Assembly (NCBI GenBank): GCA_030867875.1
Contig: JAOWCC010000019.1
Coordinates: 103,031,006 to 103,095,005 of the forward strand
Reading direction: 5' to 3'
DNA from: Actinernus sp. WN-2022
Lineage: Eukaryota; Cnidaria; Anthozoa; Actiniaria; Actinernidae
DNA: 64,000 bases
Part shown: positions 23,566-35,629 of the stretch, piece by piece
Numbering within the stretch: position 1 is the stretch's first letter
How the letters are laid out: each line of letters starts with the position of its first letter
The notes under the pieces: generated by a model
What the model was told of the DNA's origin: nothing
The model's database searches: none
What the model saw: the letters and a program-made list of their open reading frames with translations, nothing else
Program-made: the position numbers and the translations under genes

Positions 23566-25457
23566 AATACATTCGATTAATAAAACTGGCTTTGAAACGG
23601 TCGGTGGTTAATCTAGGTAATCTAGGTACTATGGAAAATAACATAACTATGGAAACTCCAATTTACAGCATTTTCGATTCCCACGAGTTTGCTATCTATG
23701 GAACTTGATCAACTAGTTTTTCAGCAGTTACAATAACAGGTCAATAAATCCGAATGTTCTTCTATACTTAAGGCAGTTCAATAAACAGTATCTGATCAAA
23801 GTACTGGGGAGTAATTTTTAGGTTGGGGAAGATTCAATAAATGTAAATATTTTATTATGTAATATCTCATGAGTTTATTTACGTCATTCCTTCTTCCCAT
23901 AAAATACCTCTTTCGCTTTTATTTGCAGAACGCTTTAAAATATAATGCTCATTTATCGGCTAATATCCGTTCTAGCGACAGCTTTGATTACTAAGTTATA
24001 TGCACTTGCGGATGAGCCAGATATATTTTCTGAGATCATCCTTTTATTCAGTTTTCCCCTGTGATGGTAATTTATACTATTAAATTGGCTTAATATTTTG
24101 TAGGCTACAAAATATTCTCTATAAGGCATGCAAATACATAATTAAATATAACTGGAATAAGTTACGTTTACTACCATACTGTTTGTTTAATGTTGTTGCT
24201 ATTATGTTTGCATCAAACGTATTTCCTATCCCTTATAAAATAGCTTGTAAATACGGGTGCTTAAAATGACTTAAAACGGGTATACTTTTAGAAGCTTGAG
24301 TAGTGTTTAATCTGACTTAAAGTGATGGACTTCAGTTCAAATGAATTGTTTTTGCATATCTTGTGGAAAAAAAAGAAAAACGGACAGAAGGCACTGTTGT
24401 CAGTCATCAGTTTTGCTCGAAACGTTTCTAAAGAATGCCTTGTTATGTATAACTGGACATTATGAAACAATTCACAGTTTTGAGCAGCAGTCAAAAATGT
24501 AGAGCCGTACTAAAGTATATTTACTGTTTGAGACTCTAATAAAAGTTACCAACTGTCGCTAAACATCTGATCATGAGCAGCAGAAGAAAGTAAGGTTGAT
24601 CTAAGAGCAGCATAACGTGGACGATTTTAGGAAACTGTGATCAATGTTTTCAGATCCACATCCAAGGTTAATATAGCATAAATAGTATACATTAAATCAT
24701 ATATTTAGAATTTTAGGCTTGAATTGAAGTTGAAGTAAAAAGAAACTGACTACAACATTATCACATTTCGGATTTTGTTAAACAATTTTGCACCATTAAT
24801 ATTTCGATAAAGCAGACGTAACGTTTGGTGGTTCCAGGCAACGTCTTGTCCATATATTGTTGCCTTAATTAGGAGTACATTTCTTAACTTTAAACGAGAA
24901 AAATGCAAACTTAAAAAGTGCTGCAGTTTCAGTGCATTCTTATGATCAAGTAGTAAAACCTATTCGCAGTAGAGATGTATATGATAATATTATTATAAAA
25001 GTAGAGAAATCTTGATTTAAGTCCTAACATTCACTTAATAATAATAAATAGTTACTCACTTGCAGCATTGGAATTTTACATTTTAAAGACTCTGATTCTT
25101 AAGCACTTCGAACTGAAGCCGAGATCGAAAATTATACGTGACTAAAATGTGTCATATCTCGACTGATTTATCTGATTAAATCATTATGACCAAATATTGG
25201 ATCTACGAACAGACAAGGTACCAGTTAAAATACTTCATTTCTGAAGTTTTGAGACTTGGTTTGGCCGCTAAACTCTGTCACGGCGTTCCTCGGTTTTCTT
25301 AAACGTAAACACTTATCGGGTGACTTACGAAGCTAGCCCGCGAAGGCACAGCTCATGAAGTTCAGCCAGAGCACAAGCACTTAATAAATCCATAAAACCA
25401 GACTTAGTAGTTTTACTGAGTTCATTTTCATCGAACACTTGATATCGTAACACTTAC

Positions 25458-25560
25458 CGTTTAAATGTACCACTTTTCCCAATGCTGGTTGTGACGTAAT
25501 CTCCGCGAATCGATATTTGTTGTTGGTTGGTCCCAATTCACAAATGCGCTGTTTGTTCGC
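25458..25560 (-). other. Putative 5' exon with donor, unit B
   Basis: On the minus strand TTTAAACG then GTAAGTG forms a good donor. Unit C has the equivalent (GATTTG, then GTAAGT) at 33835. It may be an untranslated first exon for the 67-residue gene. The upstream limit is nominal. Confidence 0.35.
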
Positions 25561-26103
25561 CCCATTCTCCCGCGCACCGATCTACCGAAAAAATGTTTTA
25601 TTTCTTTTAGAAATGACCTCCTGATCATCATTTCGTTTCTCGCTACCTCACAAAAATACTTATGACCTCTTGTCAATCAAAAATGTCTGTTCAAAGCAAG
25701 TTTCAGAAGACGAGGTATTCATTACTTTTCCCTGTTGTTCAGGAATGTTCTGTGATAAAATAAATGTAGTGCTGCACTTTAATAGATCGTATCGTATCCA
25801 TGCTGGAACCACTGTGACTTCAACTTTTTTTTTAAAGAACAATAAACCGTTTTCTCGCGTAAATGATAAAGTATATATAATCGATGTCGAAACATTGTGG
25901 CTTGCTCAGTGTTTGATCAGTTTATATATAGTATAACTGATAACTGCTTTTAAAACCATCAGTGATGTTACTGGATTTTTCGTAGTGTCAGGGTTAGGTC
26001 CATAATATGCTGTTTTGATTCCATCATGTCTAGTCAATTTCATCCAACTTAGTTATGAACATGCTGCCGGACATTCAATGCTTTTTGAAAGTTGCTTCCG
26101 TCA

Positions 26104-26666
26104 TTACGGATACATGTAGATATGGTTCTCAAGGTTTTTGATTGTAAGTCCTTCCAAAGCAAACAGTACCACGCTCATGTCTTTCCATCGCAACTGTGTA
26201 ATTCTCAAAATTCCATACCGAGAAACCGTTGAAATTGCTCGCACTTGCATGGTTGCGTTCTGAAGACAGGGTTAAAGCATCTTCGTGAAATCAGTGTTTC
26301 TTCCTCGTATTCTTGTGTCGGTAAGTGCTATCCGTACAGGATTATTTCTCTTCCATTAGGCTGCGCTTGTACGAGGAGGAACCGGGTTGCACTTACACGA
26401 CGTTCTCTTCAGTCTGACGTTCTTCAAGTCTCTTCTGAGCACACACTGATTGACCACCTTAACTGGCTTCAATCGACTCCTTTCTGAATTTTGTGCTGTA
26501 TTAAGACCATTAATACACATGTGCTTTGACCGAGTTCAGATACTTACAGCTTATCATGATTCTGATAAACACTTTCAAGAAGTTCTGAGGAATCTGTAAG
26601 ACTAAGCATCACTCCTGCTTCTCCTAGTCCTTGCTTCTGTACAAAGCGTCGAAGAAATGACGGCAT
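26104..26666 (-). CDS. Candidate multi-exon gene, unrecognised product, unit B
   Basis: A possible first exon, 26666-26548, reads MPSFLRRFVQKQGLGEAGVM then LSLTDSSELLESVYQNHDK, and ends in a strong donor (AAGCT, then GTAAGTAT). An in-frame TAG lies two codons before the ATG. A middle exon may end at 26397 (donor GTAAGTGC). A last block (about 26259-26104) contains RITQLRWKDM and LFALEGLTIKNLENHIYMYP before TAA. I could not prove the internal junctions, so exon chaining is inference. The unit C counterpart is damaged. No family is recognised. Confidence 0.3.
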
Positions 26667-28400
26667 TGTCTACCGTATGTCAACATAAACGACTAAAAAA
26701 AACAGGTTAGCATATTGATTTCTGTTCTGTACTCTCATGGACCAGTGATTAAGTTGCTAAGTTGTTTGTCGCCGGCTAAAGCACAATGTGGAAACATTAT
26801 CATTAATCTGAGTTTCTTAGAGCATACGAAGACGAACCTAGGATAGTCGCACAAATACTAGAGTTTGAAGAATATGCGAACTAGCTGATATTTGCTCAAA
26901 AGTTCACCCAGACGTATTTCCTGTTTTCCTCATAAATAATTCCTGAATTCAAGCTGTTCTGACCTCTGGATGAGGTTTTGTCAGCAGCCAATCACCTCAG
27001 TGTATTTTCTGTCTTTTCTGATCGCCGCGTGGTTCCGGTTATTTGTTTGCTCTCTTCGGCAAGCATTGTGTGTTTTCTAGCTACGAATATCTACTCCATT
27101 ATTGTGTTTCAAGTTTACGTCACTCAAAGGTCTAAAGCACAGTCGCGCTGACTTCCTTTTAATTCCTTGCTGTATGACACGTGATGATCACAATATCAAC
27201 AAAACAGAATATCATTCAAATACATACTCTAATTCTCTTTGTTAAAAAGATAGTAATAAGAACTGAAAGTAAAAGAAAAGAAAGAAAAGCCACCGCATCA
27301 GTACGATCAGCAAGAGCAAGAGAATACACTTGTCAAGCCTCGATGCGTACTGACGGGCCGAGGCCTATTCCCGATCTTGAAGATGAAATGACCGCGAGAT
27401 GAAATGACCGCGTTAACAGCTATTATTACACCAGTTCCCGCCTGAGAAAATGCGTCATGAATACAGTTTAATTAACCAAGCTCTAAAATAAAACTTTAAA
27501 ATGAGTATCTCATCTAAAATGCCATCAAAAATGGAAAGAAAATTAACACAACTTATAGAGCCTCAAATCAATAGCCCTTGAAACTTTTTCTACTTTTCAT
27601 AGCGCGGTAAAGAAATTTTATTTATTCTAATGCGGACTAATAAATCAAAAGAGAGCTTCAAATTTTAGCTGTTGTTATTTCTAAGATGTCTATTAAGAAT
27701 TTTTCCGCTTAATTTTTTACAAAATAGCTCGATAAATATCTAGAATACTTTTTAATGCATTTCATGAACTCGACAGCATGTGGCGAACTTACTAGCCTTT
27801 TCCACTGAAAGGCGCATTTCTAAACTGAAAAACAACTACACGTAAACATAACATACCTTAAGAAACGTAGGGCGTTCTTGTTACTAGTTTATGCATCAAA
27901 ATAGTGCTATTGCTATTAGTATTTCCACAAGTACTCGTCAGCTACGAGTCTGCTTCAACGCACTACTGGGAATGCTGTAGTGTTGGTGATTATATTAAGA
28001 AGCTATTAATATAGAGTTAGGGGTCGTGTGAAAGCTGATGGCAGTGATAAGCCAGACAATTAACATTAAGGTCTACGCGAACTAAACAAACCACAACTGT
28101 CAAGTGGGATGTAATCAGTCCTGGCCGCTCCAAACCAATCACCACACTGTGTTAGTAATTACAGCTTTTAATAAGGAGGCAGGGATCGTGTGAAATGATA
28201 GCAGTGCAGTGACCTAACCGCACTAAGAACAATATTAGGTACGAAAGGTAGTCAAAACAACTCGAATTCCTGACCGCACATGTACAGCACGCGCGTGTAA
28301 GAAAAGGTACTATACAAATCATGTAAATAAGTGTTTATTATCGGTTTCACATTACATCCAGGTTCCGTGTTAGCACTGTAATAAATAATGTATTTATCAG

Positions 28401-28573
28401 GTCTCGGTTGCTCAAAGAGTGAATAACACTATCTATCGGCGCGGATAAACCCCTATCCTGTAGATGAAAACTAGTTACATTTTGTACTTACGTTTTAAAT
28501 GCTTAGTGTCCACTGGATAGGGATCAGTTATCCAGTGGAATCATAGCGTTATTCACTCTTCAGAGCAATCGGA
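28401..28573. mobile_element. Short inverted-repeat MITE
   Basis: GGTCTCGGTTGCTCAAAGAG with AGTGAATAAC at the left, and GTTATTCACTCTTCAGAGCA then ATCGGACC at the right, are inverse copies with a few mismatches. Confidence 0.75.
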
Positions 28574-28740
28574 CCCAGGGCGATATATAATAAAGCTAAA
28601 GTTCGGATAAGTAATGTAACTAGAGCCGGAACGAGGTACGTAAATGCCGAATACTAGAGAACGAATCAAACTATTTATGGATAGCCATTTGTGCAGAAAT
28701 ACCAATATCAATACCAATATCGCGGGGTGGGGGGACGGGG

Positions 28741-28872
28741 GACGTCAAAAGCAGCAGGAGAGATCAGACCGGGGCTGATTTGGAGGGTTTTATTTCAAAT
28801 AAAAACCTCCTACAGGTCTTTCTCTCAAATAAAGACCTCGTAGTCAGCCCCGATCTCCCCTGCTGCTATTCA
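28741..28872. repeat. Imperfect palindrome
   Basis: AAAAGCAGCAGGAGAGATCA...GGGGCTGA is mirrored by TCAGCCCCGATCTCCCCTGC. The interior ATTTCAAATAAAAACCTCC also partly repeats. Probably a MITE. Confidence 0.65.
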
Positions 28873-29639
28873 AAGCCGCCCCCTTCTTTTAGAATGAGGT
28901 TTTTACCGCTTGCAAACAAAAGAAAAGAGCGTGGCAAGTCTATAAATGAAAGAAGAGGTGTCCCCGCGGGTGAGTCTGGGCACGTCCCCGAGCCAAGTTT
29001 GCATTTCTCGTGTAAATGGTTGACAGCTGCATGTTATAAAGAAAAGTATGGAAAGTTGGCTCGCCCAACCTGGGGTCGCCAAGCCAACATTTCTCCACAT
29101 AAACAGGGCCTTAGAGCTACTTGATCATTTTGGTAACCTGTTTATTGCTCTGTATGATTTTCAACAAATGTTCGAGTTGTTTCAGCTAAAGTTTTGGGTT
29201 TTATTAGTCAACTATAAATAGAAAATTGTTTTCTTTTGAGTTGAAATCGCTTAGATACATTTTTATGAATATGTTTGATCGTTGGAAATTTACCGATTAA
29301 GTACATCAATGACTAGAAATGCATTGCTTTGAAACGCCGACCAATGAGATTAGTAATACGACAAGAAGCGCTGAGAAAAGTGCATATATATACAATAAAT
29401 CGTCAGTGCCTTTGATGAATTTTCATCTTCAGTTAAACTGAGGTCACACTGACTTATTCGAGTACGTTTTCACGTGACTATGACAACCAAATATATATAT
29501 TTTTATTTCAGGTTCTTCCAAAATCTGACCCATTGTTTTCTATTTTTTTCGCAAGGGATTTTGTTTAATGAATTCCTTTTGATAAATAAATTAAATATAT
29601 TTGGAGTAGAGTAGTCAATTGAGTGACTACAGTCTGAAT

Positions 29640-30210
29640 CAATTATAAAAGAACGAGGTAAAAGAAAGAATGGGTCTGTTCCAATTATAATTATTTGAAA
29701 TCTATTTTTAGATTAATAGGAGACAACCTGGTTATTTTAAGAATGACACCTTATTGGTATGTATGTATGTATATATATATTTTTCTTTCACCGTCGTATT
29801 TTTATATAGCAGTTTGCATTTACTCAAGTGCCCTCTGACCTTAAATTTCTACCTTCAAATGTAACTTTGCAGTCACTCGGCTACTTAGCTCGATTAGCCC
29901 TTAGGTTATTGTTAGTAGCGCTTACTTTAATTTTCTTTATTCGATTCTCTTTACCTTCACCCACTTATGTAATTTTGTAAGAGTATAAATAGAGTGTGTT
30001 GAACGTTGTTGTTGTTGTATAAAGTGGCGCTCTTGTGCTAATGAGTGGTTTATTAACGATGTTATGATTAACTAACGAGGGTAGCCTACCTGAGAACGAG
30101 ATATAAATAACTTTGTTCACGTGCTATGAAACTAAAAATATAATTCAAATAATTATCATGGGGCATGGGGATTCGTTCTCTTACCTCATCCTCTCTTTGG
30201 AAACTAAATC
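29640..30210. mobile_element. Inverted-repeat element with GAACGAGGTAA ends
   Basis: The left end GAACGAGGTAAAAGAAAGAA then TGGGTCTGTTCCAATTATAA is mirrored at 30150-30205. The internal block AGGAGACAACCTGGTTATTT and the block GTGGCGCTCTTGTGCTAA occur in inverted orientation at 37290-37370, so this is a family. The element lies in the 3' region of copy C and is absent from unit A. Confidence 0.7.
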
Positions 30211-30321
30211 ATTACAAAAATATATCAACTTGTGATAGAAACATATGGTAACATCCTTTGAACCAAGCTGGTTATGTTTTACAATCTTTTGAAAACATTT
30301 CACCACATTAGGTAATCCGTT

Positions 30322-32011
30322 CTAGTCCAGACTGTCTCCTGGTGCCTGAAAAGAAATCGCAACATAGAAAAAGATTTCAAAACATGTAAATTAAATATGG
30401 TGCATTACGAACAATTCAATTCTCCCATATATCAGTCTCCTAATTTTCTTCATAGCTGTGATATGACTTTTTATGCCAAATGCGAAGGCTCCCAGATACG
30501 TAGGTTGTGTTATATTTTTAAGGATTGTTTGGACGAACAATTAACGCTCAAAGAAATGCTCACTTACTTGACCACGTTCCAGCTCATTGTTTCTGATAGC
30601 GTATATCAGTATTTCTGAATTGACCTTGGTGTACACATCTCCCTTTTCACCAGACCTTAAATGGAAGATTAATTTGTCAATTTTTACTTTTCTAAAATAT
30701 TTCTTCGAGGTAATTAAGTCAAGTGTAATTTTCGTGATAAATTGAACGTCAGTCTGTGTTCTTAGTAATGACCTTTTACTGATGGAAATGAAGAAACTCA
30801 ATTTCTACATCTTAGGACCCAAGCAAATTTCCTTGTTAAAAATAATGAAAATTATTTCATTTTCATTCCAATTAAAAATATAATAATGAACTATATTACT
30901 GGAATGATTTTATAAGGTAATATACGAGGCTTATTCCTTTATATAATTTAAAGGTTGTACACTGGGAAAAACAACCATTTTCCATAGTATGGAGAAACTA
31001 GAAAACCCATGGAAACTAAATGCTATAAATTGGAATTTCCAACATTTTGTTTTCCAATAGTATGAAAATTCAAGTTTCCATGGCATTGTCATATTTCCAT
31101 GGTATTTTCATCGAAAAATTGAAAAGTATGGAAATATACAATATAATAATGTTGAAAATTCCAATTTACAGCATGTTTCTATGGGTTTTCTATACTATAT
31201 GGAAATAGGTTGGTTTTCTAGCAGTTACCATAACAGGTCAATATAATTATATCCGAATATTCATCTATACTTATTCAGATAAATATATAGCGTCTAATCA
31301 AGTCGTCCCTTCTTCCCATAAAATCCCTCTTTCCTCTTCATTTGCAGAAGCTTTAAAATACAATGCTCAATTCTCAGATAACAGCTTTAATAACTAGTAA
31401 GTTATACGTACTTTCGGATAAGCCAGATGTATTGTCTGAGATCCTCCTTTTGTTCAGTTTTCTCCTGTGAAGGTAATTTATATACTATTAATTTGGTTTT
31501 ATACTTTGTGGACTACACAAACATAAACAGAATCAGTTAAATATAACTGAAACAAGTTAATGTGATTTTATTTAACCCATGAAACATAATCTAATAGTCA
31601 GAATCTAATAGTCAAAACGAAAATAAACTGACGAAAATAATGGAATTTGTGTCTAATAGTTTCTGCTACCTATTTCACAGGTTAAGTGAAATCATTCTAC
31701 TCTTACTGCCATATTGTTTGTCCGGCGATATTAGTGCTATATATAATTTTACATTTTGTCTGATGCCGGCTTACAGTTTGTCCATTAATGGCATTTGTGT
31801 CTAATATCAAATAAACTCTTATTACAATGCCGGCTTACCGTTTGTCCATTAATGGCATTTGTGTCTAATATCAACTGATAAACTCTTATTACAATGCCGG
31901 CTTACCGTTTGTCCATTAATGGCATTTGTGTCTAATATCAACTGATAAACTCTTATTACAATGCCGGCTTACCGTTTGTCCATTATTTTGAGTTTGATCG
32001 CGAGCCTCCAT
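30322..32011 (-). CDS. Uncharacterised 67-residue protein, four coding exons, copy C
   Basis: Minus-strand exons: 32011-31973 (start codon; the exon begins at 32045 after TTTTTCCAG), 31464-31412, 30655-30568 and 30345-30322 (TAG). The sum is 204 bases, one frame, with consensus GT/AG at each join. The protein begins MEARDQTQNNGQT, continues EKTEQKEDLRQYIWLIRK and SGEKGDVYTKVNSEILIYAI, then NNELERGQ, and ends APGDSLD. An in-frame stop precedes the ATG inside exon 1, supporting this start. It is charged and likely soluble. The exon 1 donor is repeated three more times downstream by a tandem array. A possible AATAAA lies at 29507-29502, beyond an inserted element. Function is unknown. The alternative is that these are the last exons of a longer decayed gene. 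Confidence 0.6.
31764..31990. repeat. Tandem array duplicating the exon 1 splice donor of copy C
   Basis: Units of about 67, 67 and 64 bp. Each carries on the minus strand ATTAATGGACAAACGGTAAG or a close variant. Donor-like GT positions are at 31972 (the one used in the gene model), 31905, 31838 and 31774. Copy A has a single version. Confidence 0.85.
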
Positions 32012-32499
32012 GGTTGGCTGTAGTCAGTTGTAGGTAATCAGGAATCTGGAAAAAGTAGAAAAAAAGGTATGTATTTCCAGTTATTTTTAAAAGCAGCGCT
32101 AACTAACGAGGTTTTAGCTTCTTATTGTTGATACGTTTCTCTCTTCTAGGTTTTCAAGGTTAGATCAGCTCAATATAAAATGAAGAAAGCGTAAAGCATA
32201 AAAAACAGTGAAGAAGAACTAAATATTTTTTGCCAGTGACAAATAGTTTACAATGTTTGCTTCATTCAAATGTGTTTCCTATACCTTATAAAATAGCTCG
32301 TAAATAAGAGTGCTTAAACATATAATCTAAGACAGGTATAATTTTAGTAGCTTTTAAGCTACTTAAAAGTCAAAAAGATATTTAATCTGGTTTAGATTGG
32401 CGAGCTTCATAGAGGTAAAGCGTCGACTAAACGTTCAAAGGAATTGTTTTTGCACATCTTGATAAGTTCATTTTATTATGAAGTTAATTTAAACTTTCA

Positions 32500-33834
32500 C
32501 AAAACTGAACCAAAGAGCTGGAACCACTATATAATCAAGTAGAAAAGACAGGCAGAAATGAATATTTCACCTCTGTTGGTTATTTGCAACAAGTTACTGA
32601 AAACAGAAAGAGCCATGAGGCAAAAACAAATGAAAATAATCAACAGATAGTAGCAACAGTGAAATGACAAGAAAAAGAGATTGTAAGATTATAGCATAAA
32701 CAGTATACATATATTTAGAGTTTGTCTCTAAGTTTAAGTAAAAATGATAAATAAAAACACACCGTTACATTTCTGTTTCTGTTGAAAAATTTTGTACCAT
32801 TAAAATCTTGATAAAGCAAATTTCTCGTAATCGAAGTAGGTTTCTTAACTTGCAAACTCAAGTTGTCTGTTATTACTACTGAACAGGTATGAATGTGAAT
32901 GACAATTAATCTATAATTACTCAGTATCTTCTCCGGCTAAACATATAGCATAAACTGACGGCAAAGTATATCAATGTAAAAATGTGTCCATTTTCTATTC
33001 TTCTTTCTCGAAATTTGACGAAGAAATTGCAACAAATGAAGAAACGTATTTTCATAACTTTGAACTTTCATTTTGCTATGCTTTGATTTGAAAGAACATC
33101 GTATGTGAGAAAAGTTCTCAAATTTGTGATTCAAATATATTTTGTCTTTCCCCTTTCCTATTGACTGGATGGTGTTTTCTTTACGTTTTAACAGTATAAA
33201 TGGCTAACAGCATACAGTTTCATTTATTTTCTTCTTAAAAAAATGACTTTGCATGGACACTGATCTCAGATAAAACTTCAGGCATATTCAAGCCAAATCG
33301 TATGTGAGAATAATACTCAATATGCTACTACAACCTAAATATGTATTGTCTTTTGTTATATACAGTTCTTAGGCGAATAATTACTTAAAGAGTCACCAGA
33401 AAGTGTAATAAGGACTAAATATGCTCACGCACTATTTAGCGTATTCAGGAATGGTTGTATCAAATGGTTTAATGGAGTATTGTAGACATATTTCAGTTAA
33501 AAGTCATTGCATGCCGATAAGACTGCAAAATCTGGTTGAGCTTCAAGTCGGCAATCGCAATTTTCCTTAGTAACCCCGTTCGTGTCCTATTGGGTACGAC
33601 GATATAAAAGTAGACAAAACTGGAATTTTAAAATAGAAACAATCGTGTTTTCTGAAGTTGAATAAACATTACTGCTGTATAGAAAGCAAATAATCCTAGG
33701 GCGACCAAAAATACCGAGCGAAGCCTTAAGTTCAACATATACAAGAAGCTAATAACAAGAACTAGATAAATCAATCGATTCAGACTTAGAAAAACGCTTA
33801 AGTTTTATCAACTACCTCACGTTGTAAAACTTAC
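32500..33834. other. Intron and flanking sequence of unit C
   Basis: No supported gene. Parts align with 24600-25440 of unit B, such as the AGCATAAACAGTATACAT stretch near 32694. Confidence 0.5.
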
Positions 33835-33950
33835 CAAATCGTTGTTGACGTTTCGCGGTTCACCTTCTCAGCTGAAGTTGGTGGTGGTTAGCGCGCATTT
33901 GTTTTTGTGTGACGTAATTTAACCCAGGCCTGCTTCGTTGCCCCGGCCGT
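33835..33950 (-). other. Putative 5' exon with donor, unit C
   Basis: The donor GATTTG, then GTAAGT, ends at 33835 on the minus strand and matches 25458 in unit B. The upstream sequence is GC-richer than its surroundings, as expected near a promoter. The limit is nominal. Confidence 0.35.
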
Positions 33951-34401
33951 TGCTTTCAGCTATCCTGTATGATCATCGTTGTATTTCTCATTACCCTACA
34001 AAGCTAAAGTCCACGAGACATGTCGATCAACAATGCTCCTACTGAAGTTTCGGAATTAATTGCCTTTTCCTGTTGGAAAGTTCCATTATCGAATAACCTG
34101 AGAAACCTAGCTATCAGTTTCGTCTTGGAATTCATGATTACGTCGTCTCCATGTCGAACTCAAATTCAATATATTATCAGCAAACTTAGGAAATGTGACT
34201 ATATCACGGATGAATAATAAACTGTTTTCCCGCGTAGCTGATAAAGTATTTGTCGATCTCAATTTTGGTCAGTGTTTGTTCGTGCAGTTAACACAACTTG
34301 AAATATCATTTTTTTTAAACCATCAGTAATATTTTTTGATTTTTTGAGTGTTAGTCTCCAAAATATGCCAGCATGTAATACTGCTTTGATTCCATCACTA
34401 G

Positions 34402-35040
34402 TCAATGTTTGAACACAAATATGGCGGAACGATCCAAGTTATGTATATACTGGTCATGCAATGATTTTTGAAAATTGGCTTCATTACGGATACACGTAGA
34501 TATGGTTCTCCGCATGGTTTTTGATTGTAAGTCCTTCCAAAGCAAACAACTGACGCTCATGTCTTTCCAACTCAACTGTGTAATTCTCAAAATTCCATCC
34601 CGAGAAATCGTTGAAGTTCACGCTGTCACTCTTAACATTCCAGTTGCTCGCCCTTGCTGATGTTTGCGTTCTGAAGACTGGGCAAACAATCTTCATGAAA
34701 TCAGAGTTGCTGTCCCGTATTCTTGTGTCGGTAAGTGCTACCCATACAGGATTGTTTCTCTTTGTCCAGGGTGCGCTCGTACGATGAGGAACCGGGATGC
34801 ACTCACATGACGTTCTCAGGCTTCAGTCAGTCTGAGGCTCTCCAAGTCTCCGACTGATCGCCTCAGTCGCAAGTCGTGCTGTATTTAAGACCATTACTAC
34901 GTGTATTGACCGAGTTCAGATACTCACAGCTTATTATGACGGATTCTGATCAACAGATGAAGTTCTAAGGAATCTGTAAGATCACTCCTGATGTTCCTTA
35001 GTCTTTGCTTCTATACAAAGCGTCGAAGAAATGACGACAT
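34402..35040 (-). pseudogene. Unit C counterpart of the 26104-26666 candidate gene
   Basis: The first block (35040-34928) starts SSFLRRF after ATG but has TAG where unit B has CAG, plus deletions. Its donor is GTGAGTATC. The last block reads LFALEGLTIKNHAENHIYVYP before TAA, but a 2-base difference breaks the frame relative to unit B. I read this as a decaying paralogue. Confidence 0.35.
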
Positions 35041-35059
35041 TGTCTACCGTATGTCAACA

Positions 35060-35629
35060 TAAACGAATAAAAAAACAGGTCAGGATATTGAATTCTGTTC
35101 TGTACTCTTATGGTCCAGTGATTACGTTGCTAAGTTGTTGGTCACTGGCTAAAGCCCATCCCGGCAAATCACAATGTGAAAAAGTTTTGATTATCTGAGT
35201 TTCGTAGAGAATACGAAAATGACCTTAGGCTAAGTCGCTCAAATACTAGAGTTATCTCTTCCCGTTTCGAAGAATATTACGATTCTCTAGACGTATTTCC
35301 TGTTTTCCTCATAAACTATTCCTGAATACTTTTTCAAGCTGTTCGACCTTTCAGTGGATGAGGTTTTGTCAGTAGCCAATCGCCTCACTGCATTCCGCTC
35401 TGTGTTTTCTCATGATCACTGCATGGTTCCGGTAGTATTTGTTTGCATCACTTCGCTAAACGATGTGCGTAATTGACCGTATTCTAGCTACAAATTTCTA
35501 CTCCACTATATGTTTTAAGTTTTCTTGACCCAAAAGCCTAAACTACAAACTATCGTTTTTATAATTCCTTGCTGTATGTCTGTCACATGCAATATTAACA
35601 AACAACTGGCATAAACACAGAATATCATT
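35060..35629. other. Intergenic, duplicated with 26700-27180
   Basis: Alignable with the upstream part of unit B. No coding feature supported. Confidence 0.45.

Larger units (their letters stand above)
22750..24058 (-). pseudogene. 67-residue protein gene, copy B, inactivated
   Basis: Exon 3 (22826-22750) is cut off before its donor by the fusion with the alpha block, and carries a Glu-to-Lys change. Exon 2 (24058-24006) has an in-frame TAA after the fourth codon, and its donor is weakened from GTACGT to GTGCAT. Exon 1 with the start codon is missing: sequence jumps from a block matching 31715 to one matching 32250. Exon 4 is absent. Confidence 0.75.
22750..28320. repeat. Segmental duplication unit B
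   Basis: Collinear by eye with unit C at 30560-39670, after allowing for insertions in C. Matches extend through the 5' exon (25458 versus 33835), the block near 26100-26700 (34480-35060), and 27600-28260 (38840-39660). Confidence 0.8.
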
